NCBI GenBank assembly: GCA_002688965.1
Contig: NZEE01000045.1
Span: 76,127 to 88,473, forward strand
DNA from: an archaeon
GTDB lineage: Archaea; Aenigmatarchaeota; Aenigmatarchaeia; GW2011-AR5; GCA-2688965
DNA: 12,347 nt
Direction of reading: 5' to 3'
The position numbers and the translations under genes are program-made. A model generated the notes under the pieces. The model searched no databases. It was not told the origin of the DNA and saw nothing but the letters and a program-made list of their open reading frames with translations. The number at the start of each line of letters is the position of its first letter. Position 1 is the stretch's first letter. Of this stretch, positions 7,478 through 12,347 are shown piece after piece.

Positions 7478-7494
7478 AAAACCCTTAAAAAACC
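7478..7494 (+). promoter_or_regulatory. Orphan TATA-like promoter block at the left edge of the foreign segment
   Basis: An AAAACCCTTAAAAAACC block closely matches AAAACTCTTAAAAACC at 10961-10976, which sits before the nuclease gene. Here no start codon lies 20-35 nt downstream. It may be the promoter of a native gene separated from its coding region by the inserted segment, or may drive the structured leader of the LamG gene. It could also be chance in AT-rich DNA. Confidence 0.35.
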
Positions 7495-7531
7495 AAGTTC
7501 TGTATTCTAAATTACACACACACTAACAGCA

Positions 7532-7630
7532 TTGAACACGTAAGTTCAACGCAATCTGTTCATTTTCAAGAGAATCTGAACAGAATAACGCTCTCAGGAG
7601 CATCATTCTAAGGTTTAGCGCAAGCTAAGC
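7532..7630 (+). promoter_or_regulatory. Structured 5' leader with four inverted repeats upstream of the LamG gene
   Basis: Four consecutive hairpin-forming repeats are visible: TTGAAC/GTTCAA (7532-7537 with 7544-7549), CTGTTCA/TGAACAG (7556-7562 with 7577-7583), GCTC/GAGC with a 4-nt loop (7590-7601), and GTTTAGC-GCAA-GCTAAGC (7613-7630), a 7-bp stem allowing one G-U pair and capped by a GNRA tetraloop. The last stem lies just before the ribosome site at 7632-7640. The arrangement suggests a cis-regulatory RNA or a stabilising leader. It does not match any riboswitch consensus I can recall. Confidence 0.4.
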
Positions 7631-7631
7631 A

Positions 7632-7640
7632 GAAGGGGGA
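7632..7640 (+). promoter_or_regulatory. Purine-rich ribosome-binding site of the LamG gene
   Basis: GAAGGGGGA lies 6 nt before ATG 7647. It is an AGGAGG-like site in the classical position, unlike the GTGAT sites of the AT-rich genes, and it fixes the start of the signal peptide. Confidence 0.55.
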
Positions 7641-7646
7641 TATAAA

Positions 7647-8414
7647 ATGAAGACTCTGGCCCTGTTGATTGCATTCGTACTCGTATCGTCGACCGTTTCG
7701 GCTGGTCTTGTTTGCTACTACAAATTTGAGGAAGGCTCTGGTATTGAGACCGCTGATGACAGTGGTACTGGTAATACCGGCTATCTCTATCAAGCCACTG
7801 GCCTCACACCACCGCTCTGGAGCAATGACACTCCATCAATTTACGGTGGAGATCATTCGCTCTATTTTCCCGGTGGAGCAAATGTCGCTAGGAGTACAAA
7901 TGCATCACTCGAAATCACCGGCAACTTAAGCATCCATGCATTTGTGAAGACAATGCGGTTTGCAGATGTTGGCCCAATCGTCGCAAAATAGGCAACTGGT
8001 ATGGATAACTCCTATCTACTCCATGTCAGTGAAGGAACACTCGCCTTCACTATCGCTGATATTACTCCTCCAACAACCGATACTCTTACCTATACACCAA
8101 CGGCTGGCGAATTCTCTGTAGGTAAGTGGTTTCATCTTGCAGCAATCTACTCGCAAGATGACATGACCATGTCTCTATACATGGATGGTCGAGAAGTTGC
8201 CAGTAAGTCAACAACTGTTCCGGCGATACGACCAACTTTAGCACCACTCCACATAGGCAAGTACAACAACAGCCACTATGACGGCTTCATTGACGAAGTG
8301 AAAATCTACAACGAAGCCGTCGTACCGTATTTTCCAGAGCCAATTCCCGAACCCGCAGCCCTACCACTCATCGGCATCGGGCTGTTGATCATACGCAAGA
8401 GACGGCACGCGTAA
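7647..8414 (+). pseudogene. Secreted LamG-domain protein with PEP-CTERM tail, interrupted by in-frame TAG
   Basis: Two collinear pieces (7647-7991 and 8001-8414, same frame) make one protein of about 255 residues. Residues 1-19 form a signal peptide ending VSSTVSA. The LamG/concanavalin-like fold follows: LVCYYKFEEGSG (21-32), a DDSGTGNTGYL segment (37-47), SLYFPGG (71-77), LSIHAFVKT (94-102) and GPIVAK (109-114), then the TAG at codon 115. After it come NSYLLHVS, the W-F-H-L-A strand (KWFHLAAIYS), MSLYMDG, the DGFIDEVKIYNEA motif, and a PEP-CTERM tail: PEP, a hydrophobic helix LPLIGIGLLII and basic RKRRHA. PEP-CTERM proteins are sorted by bacterial exosortases; none is encoded here. Homologous LamG proteins commonly have W after IVAK, so TGG to TAG is the simplest change. 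The first piece alone would lack the anchor. Sequencing error, nonsense mutation or readthrough are all possible. Confidence 0.8.
7989..7991 (+). other. In-frame TAG within the LamG domain
   Basis: The codon sits between IVAK and ATGMDNSY with the reading frame and domain continuing without a shift. TAG is a normal terminator for two neighbouring genes (ends at 2965 and 7466), so general reassignment is unlikely. Confidence 0.85.
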
Positions 8415-8443
8415 CCCGTCAACATCCCTATAACAGCCTCGAA

Positions 8444-8452
8444 AGGAGGTGA
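8444..8452 (+). promoter_or_regulatory. Strong AGGAGGTGA ribosome-binding site
   Basis: AGGAGGTGA is almost fully complementary to the 16S 3' end and lies 7 nt before GTG 8460. It is the strongest such site in the window. It supports real translation of the short ORF behind it from a GTG codon. Confidence 0.75.
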
Positions 8453-8459
8453 GAAAACC

Positions 8460-8675
8460 GTGCCCAACGACGGTACCGATGTTGGAACTGTTGTAGGTGT
8501 GCAACATGGCAGCAAGGTCAAATGTCCAGTCAAGGTAGAATACACTACCGCAGGCAAAGTCTTGCTTCATGTTCTGCACAATGATAGGGAGAAGACCTTG
8601 GTCGAAATCGAGTTAACCAAGGGAGTATCACAGAGTCTGCGAACTTTGCTCGCTAAAGCAGAATCGCACATCTAA
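8460..8675 (+). CDS. Unknown 71-aa protein, GTG start, within the foreign segment
   Basis: I do not recognise this 71-aa protein. It starts MPNDGTDVGTVVGVQHGSKV, has no signal peptide or membrane segment, and one Cys at residue 22. Alternating hydrophobic stretches (VGTVVGV 8-14, VKCPVKVEYTT 20-30, KVLLHVLHN 33-41, KTLVEIEL 45-52) suggest a small beta-sheet, and the end (SQSLRTLLAKAESHI) a helix. Support for coding: a strong ribosome site, third-position GC like the LamG gene, and a hairpin terminator 8 nt after the stop. It begins 45 nt after the LamG gene and is probably in the same transcript. Function is unknown; a small cytosolic partner is only a guess. Confidence 0.65.
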   Translation: MPNDGTDVGTVVGVQHGSKVKCPVKVEYTTAGKVLLHVLHNDREKTLVEIELTKGVSQSLRTLLAKAESHI

Positions 8676-8682
8676 ACAAGGG

Positions 8683-8710
8683 AGGAAATCTTCGGATTTC
8701 CTTTACTACT
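8683..8710 (+). terminator. UUCG-capped intrinsic terminator-like hairpin
   Basis: AGGAAATC (8683-8690), loop TTCG (8691-8694) and GATTTCCT (8695-8702) form a perfect 8-bp stem with a UUCG tetraloop, followed by the partly T-rich TTACTACT. The form is that of a bacterial rho-independent terminator, although the T-tract is poor. It follows the 71-aa ORF by 7 nt and sits at the point where base composition returns to AT-rich. Confidence 0.65.
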
Positions 8711-8736
8711 GTCAACTTATCGGTATATACAACATA

Positions 8737-8750
8737 ACATTTAACTTTTA
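8737..8750 (+). promoter_or_regulatory. Possible TATA box for the radical SAM gene
   Basis: A CATTTAACTTTTA-like block lies about 20-30 nt before ATG 8768, the distance expected for a leaderless archaeal transcript. A second candidate, GGTATATAC at 8722-8730, is 33-40 nt upstream. Neither has independent support. Confidence 0.3.
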
Positions 8751-8767
8751 CTTGTAAGATGTTTTCT

Positions 8768-10273
8768 ATGAAAATACTCCTAATATGGCCACCTTGGTAT
8801 CGTTTGCAAGGATCAGAATTCGTTGGTTATCCTCTTGGAATAACATCAATAACAGCTGTTTTAGAGAAACATGGATATGATACTAAAGTATATCATGCAG
8901 ATTATGAAGGAAAAGGCGCTGCAATGCATACTTCTGAACTAACACAAGCATATGAAACATACAAGAAACGTCTAAAAGACAAAAACGACCCAATATGGCT
9001 TGAAATTAAGAAAACTATAGAGCAACAAAACCCTGATATAGTAGGAATATCAGTAATGACAGGCTCTTATGGTTCATCAATGATTACTGCACAATTAGTC
9101 AAAGATTATGCTCGTGCGCGCAACAAACAAATACCAGTTATTGTAGGTGGTGCACATCCTACAGTAGAAGCTGAATCAATTCTAAAACAAGAAAACATAG
9201 ATTTTGCAGTAATAGGAGAAGGTGAATACACTTTCTTAGAACTAGTACAAACTTTAGAAGCAGGTAACACAGATTATTCAAAAATCAAAGGATTAGCATA
9301 CAAACAAGGAAAACGCATTATAGTAAATGAAAGAAGGCCATTAATTGAAAATTTAGATGAATTACCAATGCCTGCTCGTCATCTTATACTAAATATAGAT
9401 AAAATAGAGCCTGACGCATTAGGTGGCATATTTTCATCAAGAGGCTGCCCATTTAATTGCATATTCTGCTCATCAAAAACAATCTGGGGCCGTTCTGTCC
9501 GTTATAGAAGCGTAGATAATGTTATGCAAGAAGTTGAACATGTAATAGACAAATACAAAGCTAAACACTTCTTTTTTGTAGATGACTCATTCTCTGTGAA
9601 AAAACAACGTACATTAGATTTATGTAATAGATTCCAAGCATTGCAAAAACAAGGCAAAGACTTTACATGGCATTGCCAAACTAGAGTAGATCTATTAAGT
9701 GATGAAGTAGCTAAAGCTTTCGCAGATTCAAAGTGCAATTGTGTATTAATTGGAGTAGAAACAGGTTACAAAGACGGATTAGAAAAAATTAAGAAAGCAA
9801 TCACCTTAGAACAAATTATGCGAGCTACGCAGCTATTAAAAAAACACAAAATCCCAGTAAACGCATTCTTTATGATAGGTTTTCCTTGGGAAACAATGGA
9901 TGAAATAAACTCAACAATCAATTTCATGAAAGAGATGGATCCAGATGATGCCTCCTATGCTATTGTAACTCCTCAACCAGGTACTGAATTACATGATATT
10001 GTCAAAGCTGAAGGCCTATTATCAGATGACCCAGACTGGTCAGCATTCCAACACCAGAGTCCAGACATGTTCTTCAGCAACAAGTTCAACAAACAAGAAC
10101 GCCAAAACATAATTGAAATGGCTGAAGCTGCCTTTGACGCGCAAAAGCACAAGAAACTCAAACAACAAGCTCTCCACAATCCATTATCAACTGTAAAGCG
10201 CGTGTTTAAGAGTGGGTATTATAAGAGACCTAAAGAATTATTGAAGTTGGGAAAGAAAGCGTTGAAAAGTTAA
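8768..10273 (+). CDS. B12-binding domain radical SAM protein (BchE/P-methylase-like group)
   Basis: This is a class B radical SAM enzyme of 501 aa (504 if it starts at ATG 8759). Using the 504-aa numbering, residues 1-170 are a cobalamin-binding Rossmann domain: MKILLIWPP (4-12), PDIVGISVMTGSY (92-104), PVIVGGAHPTV (126-136) and FAVIGEGEYTFLEL (149-162). The usual base-on DxHxxG is absent, as is common in this group. The radical SAM barrel follows with SSRGCPFNCIFCSS (226-239): C230, C234 and C237 bind the 4Fe-4S cluster. Further landmarks are FFVDDSF, TRVDLL, GVETG and FFMIGFPWET. The C-terminal 60 residues are Lys-rich. Such enzymes methylate unactivated carbons or cyclise substrates of lipids, pigments or natural products; this substrate is unknown. 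I chose ATG 8768 because family members typically begin MKxLLIxPP. A glycan- or lipid-modifying role fits the locus but is weakly supported. Confidence 0.9.
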   Translation: MKILLIWPPWYRLQGSEFVGYPLGITSITAVLEKHGYDTKVYHADYEGKGAAMHTSELTQAYETYKKRLKDKNDPIWLEIKKTIEQQNPDIVGISVMTGSYGSSMITAQLVKDYARARNKQIPVIVGGAHPTVEAESILKQENIDFAVIGEGEYTFLELVQTLEAGNTDYSKIKGLAYKQGKRIIVNERRPLIENLDELPMPARHLILNIDKIEPDALGGIFSSRGCPFNCIFCSSKTIWGRSVRYRSVDNVMQEVEHVIDKYKAKHFFFVDDSFSVKKQRTLDLCNRFQALQKQGKDFTWHCQTRVDLLSDEVAKAFADSKCNCVLIGVETGYKDGLEKIKKAITLEQIMRATQLLKKHKIPVNAFFMIGFPWETMDEINSTINFMKEMDPDDASYAIVTPQPGTELHDIVKAEGLLSDDPDWSAFQHQSPDMFFSNKFNKQERQNIIEMAEAAFDAQKHKKLKQQALHNPLSTVKRVFKSGYYKRPKELLKLGKKALKS

Positions 10274-10280
10274 GATACTT

Positions 10281-10289
10281 CTTTATATT
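10281..10289 (+). promoter_or_regulatory. TATA box giving a leaderless transcript
   Basis: CTTTATATT ends 22 nt before ATG 10312, matching the archaeal TATA consensus and the spacing at which transcription would begin at or next to the start codon. No ribosome site precedes that ATG, consistent with leaderless translation. This is one of the better pieces of evidence that the host is an archaeon. Confidence 0.55.
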
Positions 10290-10311
10290 CCTAAAACCTC
10301 AAATTATATAT

Positions 10312-10962
10312 ATGAGAATAAAAGAATTTTTTAGACCGACATTAGGAAAAATTATAATCATAATAGTATTATTAGCAATATTCTTTTTTTCATTACCACA
10401 CGCTTATGGAACTTTTATAATATTAATATACCTTCCAACATTCCTATTTATTCAATTTTCAATGCCAAATTGTATAACACAAGTAGGCATTAGTATTTGT
10501 GCAACAAGCCCACTAACCAATATCATTGCTATTATAATTGCAGTACTTTGGTCCTATATTCTATCATGCATAATTATTGCAGTTTATGGGGGAAAGAATA
10601 ATTTTGTTTCTTTTCTCATAAAACAAATCAATAAGATTAAGAATCTATCTTTGAAATCTACAAAAGGAAAGATAATAACAACCATTATCATTGTAATAAT
10701 ATTATTTTTAGTTGTATTTCAGACCGCTTCATGCCCATCAGGTATACTACCAGCAACATGCTCTGAACCCGGTCAAGTAGTAATAAATTTTCCAGGTCCA
10801 AATATCAGACCAATTTTATATGGTAATTGCGACAGATGTGGATCAGTATTAGAAAAAACAATATTAGAGACGTATCACAATCCAATAGTGTTTTTAATTA
10901 TAAACAGTATTATTATATATCTGATTATTTCATTAATTGATTATAAGATGTATCGTCGTTAA
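10312..10962 (+). CDS. Multi-pass membrane protein of unknown function with a cysteine-containing extracellular loop
   Basis: I do not recognise this 216-aa protein. Hydrophobic segments that look like membrane helices lie at about 12-28, 33-49, 69-92, 120-138 and 191-209. A basic loop (about 104-120, KQINKIKNLSLKSTKGK) should face the cytoplasm. The long loop between the last two helices (139-190) then faces outward and carries C141, C150, C173 and C176 with CPSG, ATCSEPG and CDRCG contexts; two more Cys (54, 63) lie in an earlier loop. Disulfides or metal binding in the outer loop are plausible but not shown. It has its own TATA box and probably a leaderless mRNA, so it is not obviously in an operon with the radical SAM gene. 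The isoleucine-rich, AGA-rich composition matches the AT-rich host genes. Confidence 0.75.
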   Translation: MRIKEFFRPTLGKIIIIIVLLAIFFFSLPHAYGTFIILIYLPTFLFIQFSMPNCITQVGISICATSPLTNIIAIIIAVLWSYILSCIIIAVYGGKNNFVSFLIKQINKIKNLSLKSTKGKIITTIIIVIILFLVVFQTASCPSGILPATCSEPGQVVINFPGPNIRPILYGNCDRCGSVLEKTILETYHNPIVFLIINSIIIYLIISLIDYKMYRR

Positions 10963-10964
10963 AA

Positions 10965-10976
10965 CTCTTAAAAACC
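10965..10976 (+). promoter_or_regulatory. TATA-like promoter of the nuclease gene
   Basis: CTCTTAAAAACC is centred about 26 nt before ATG 10996, the distance of an archaeal TATA box for a leaderless mRNA. It overlaps the last bases of the preceding gene region and is nearly identical to the orphan block at 7478-7494. Confidence 0.45.
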
Positions 10977-10995
10977 TCCCAACTAATTCTATATA

Positions 10996-12347
10996 ATGCC
11001 AGGAAAAATGTTAACAAAATCTAAATACATGTCAGGACTGCAATGTCCTAGATGTATGTGGATAAAGATCCATAAACCAGAACAAATGCCTGAACCAGAT
11101 GAAACAGCAAAACTAAGGTTTGCAGAAGGTAATTTAGTAGGAAATTTAGCTAAAAAGGTATTTCCAAAAGGAATTGACATACCAACACAAGACTTTACTG
11201 GAAATATAGAACAATCTAAAAAACTAATAGCAAAAAAGAAAACTCTTTTTGAACCAGCTATTGTTTATGAAAATCTTTATTCTAGAATGGATATTCTAAA
11301 AACATTTAGAAATAAATGGGATATTATAGAAGTTAAGAGCACTACTAGAGTAAAAAAAGAGCACATATATGACGTCGCATTCCAAAAATATTGCTGCGAA
11401 AAAGCTGGTTTAACAATAAGAAAATGCTCCTTAATGCATCTCAATAAAGAATTTGTTAAAAAAGGAAGAATAAGTTCTAAGAAATTGTTTGTTATAGAAG
11501 ATATAACAGAAAAAGTAGAAAAACTCAAACAAGAAACAGTAGATAATATCAAATATTTATTAAAAATAGTAGATGCTAAAAAACCTCCTAAAGAAACAAT
11601 AGGCTCACGTTGCAAGAATCCATATATGTGTGATTTATGTAATAAATGCTGGAAATTCTTGCCAGAACATCATGTATTTTGCCTATACAGAGGTGGCAAA
11701 AAAAGTCAAGAATTGCTAGAAAACGGAATACTAGCAATAAAAGACATACCTAAAACATTTGAATTAACTGAAAAGCAAATGGTACAAAAATGGTGTGAAG
11801 ACAAGGCTTCGCACTATATTGATAAGAAAAAAGTAAAAGAATTCCTAAAAAAACTAAAATATCCTCTGTATATGTTAGATTTTGAAACCTATAATACAGC
11901 TATACCTCTTTACAAAGGACTAAGATCTTATCAACACATTCCATTTCAATTCTCTCTTCACATAATAGAGAAAAAAGGAAGCAAACCTATTCACCATTCT
12001 TTCTTAGCTAAAGCAAAAACAGATCCAAGACCAAAATTCGCAAAAGAATTGAAAAAAGTCCTTGGAAATAAAGGAACTATAGTTGTATTCAACCAAAGCT
12101 TTGAAAAAGGAATTCTTAGACAATTAGCAGAATTCATGCCTAAATACAAGAAATTCGTCATAGATGCAGAAAAAAGAATAGAAGATTTACTATTACCATT
12201 CAGAGAATTCCATTATTATCACCCAAAACAAAAAGGAAGCGCATCTATAAAGAAAGTCCTGCCTGCATTATGCAACAAAAACTATGATGACATGGAAATA
12301 GGAGACGGTGGCACAGCCAGTTCAAGCTATGCTTACACTATCCATGG
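10996..12347 (+). CDS. Cas4-like PD-(D/E)XK nuclease fused to a DUF2779 (DnaQ-like) domain, 3' end outside window
   Basis: The frame is open for 450 codons and runs off the right edge. Residues 1 to about 220 resemble Cas4/RecB-type PD-(D/E)XK nucleases: an opening KSKYMSGLQCPRCMW (8-22), D99 in YSRMDIL, and the catalytic D109/E112-V-K114 in WDIIEVKST, followed by a QxxxY-like helix (DVAFQKYCCEKAG, 126-138). Cysteines C17 and C20 near the start and C206, C212, C215 and C218 after the fold suggest the iron-sulphur cluster seen in Cas4. Residues about 285-450 match DUF2779: LYMLDFETYNTAIP (291-304, whose DFET looks like exonuclease motif I of DnaQ enzymes), YQHIPFQFSLH, TDPRPKF, VVFNQSFEKG, DLLLPF, YYHPKQKGSASIKKVLPAL. 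A DNA/RNA processing or defence role is inferred; no cas genes or CRISPR array are in the window. ATG 11008 (MLTKSKY) is an alternative start. Confidence 0.85.
   Translation, partial: MPGKMLTKSKYMSGLQCPRCMWIKIHKPEQMPEPDETAKLRFAEGNLVGNLAKKVFPKGIDIPTQDFTGNIEQSKKLIAKKKTLFEPAIVYENLYSRMDILKTFRNKWDIIEVKSTTRVKKEHIYDVAFQKYCCEKAGLTIRKCSLMHLNKEFVKKGRISSKKLFVIEDITEKVEKLKQETVDNIKYLLKIVDAKKPPKETIGSRCKNPYMCDLCNKCWKFLPEHHVFCLYRGGKKSQELLENGILAIKDIPKTFELTEKQMVQKWCEDKASHYIDKKKVKEFLKKLKYPLYMLDFETYNTAIPLYKGLRSYQHIPFQFSLHIIEKKGSKPIHHSFLAKAKTDPRPKFAKELKKVLGNKGTIVVFNQSFEKGILRQLAEFMPKYKKFVIDAEKRIEDLLLPFREFHYYHPKQKGSASIKKVLPALCNKNYDDMEIGDGGTASSSYAYTIH

Larger units (their letters stand above)
7500..8710. other. Compositionally foreign segment with bacterial-type signals (approximate limits)
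   Basis: Hand counts give about 48% GC at 7681-7740 and 57% at 8341-8400, against about 20% at 2581-2640 and 30% at 9001-9060. CG dinucleotides and CGN arginine codons are common here and scarce outside. The segment contains a structured leader, a PEP-CTERM LamG gene, a strong AGGAGGTGA site, a 71-aa ORF and a UUCG-capped terminator-like hairpin. I found no transposase, integrase, tRNA or clear flanking direct repeat, so the mechanism of arrival is unknown. Junctions are judged by composition and may be off by 30 nt or more. A metagenomic assembly chimera is a real alternative. Confidence 0.7.

Noticed and set aside
7067..7519. 150-aa open frame on the - strand opposite the second methyltransferase
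   Set aside because: It is antisense to a clear SAM methyltransferase and arises from biased codon use; its composition is that of a reverse-complement shadow.
7532..7630. Cyclic-di-GMP (GEMM) or other named riboswitch
   Set aside because: The leader has hairpins and a GNRA loop, but I could not find the conserved core sequence of GEMM, TPP, SAM or cobalamin riboswitches; kept only as an unnamed structured leader.
7989..7991. Pyrrolysine or other reassignment of TAG
   Set aside because: TAG ends the fusion gene (2965) and the second methyltransferase (7466) at sensible family lengths, so it works as a stop here; the LamG gene also lies in foreign-looking DNA.
8306..8579. Two antisense open frames (83 and 72 aa) opposite the LamG tail and the 71-aa gene
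   Set aside because: They overlap well-supported + strand coding with a ribosome site and terminator, have no start signals of their own, and resemble no protein family.
7500..8710. Insertion sequence or integron cassette
   Set aside because: No transposase or integrase frame, no terminal inverted repeats, and no flanking direct repeat longer than about 6 nt was found by eye.
10996..12347. CRISPR-Cas locus suggested by the Cas4-like nuclease
   Set aside because: No repeat-spacer array and no cas1, cas2 or effector gene is visible; the DUF2779 fusion indicates a stand-alone family.

Overview
The window reads as AT-rich accessory DNA of a small-genome archaeon, most likely DPANN-like (Woesearchaeota/Pacearchaeota type); this is an inference from signals, because no rRNA or other phylogenetic marker is present. 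The signs are AGA-rich Arg codons, gene packing with 0-10 nt gaps, a recurring GTGAT translation signal 3-4 nt before ATG on both strands, and TATA-like boxes about 22-30 nt before start codons that would give leaderless mRNAs. An AT-rich bacterium such as a CPR lineage is not excluded.

Positions 1-7466 form a surface-glycan locus. On the + strand are the 3' end of a PseC-like sugar aminotransferase, a NeuB/PseI-type nonulosonate synthase, and a fused SpsF/PseF-like cytidylyltransferase plus PseG-like UDP-sugar hydrolase. Together these supply most of the steps from a UDP-4-amino sugar to an activated CMP-nonulosonate (pseudaminate- or legionaminate-like). Converging on them from the - strand are a large GT-B-like capsule/teichoic-type transferase and a family 2 glycosyltransferase. 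Divergent from that pair, on the + strand, are a 142-aa eroded SDR-epimerase remnant and two class I SAM methyltransferases. The likely shared job is to make, transfer and decorate an acidic sugar on a surface glycan, S-layer or archaellum.

Positions about 7500-8710 are visibly foreign. GC by hand count is about 48-57% in sampled 60-nt blocks, against about 20-30% in flanking blocks. The segment holds a structured leader with four inverted repeats, a LamG-fold secreted protein with a bacterial PEP-CTERM sorting tail interrupted by one in-frame TAG, a 71-aa unknown ORF behind a near-perfect AGGAGGTGA ribosome site, and a UUCG-capped hairpin resembling an intrinsic terminator. It is either a recently acquired bacterial two-gene cassette or an assembly chimera. 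It is the most unusual part of the window.

Positions 8720-12347 return to AT-rich DNA: a B12-binding radical SAM enzyme, a multi-pass membrane protein of unknown function, and a nuclease running off the right edge that joins a Cas4-like PD-(D/E)XK module with an Fe-S-type cysteine set to a DUF2779 / DnaQ-like module. No CRISPR array, tRNA, rRNA, IS element, integrase or origin was seen. No gene-free stretch exceeds 300 nt.
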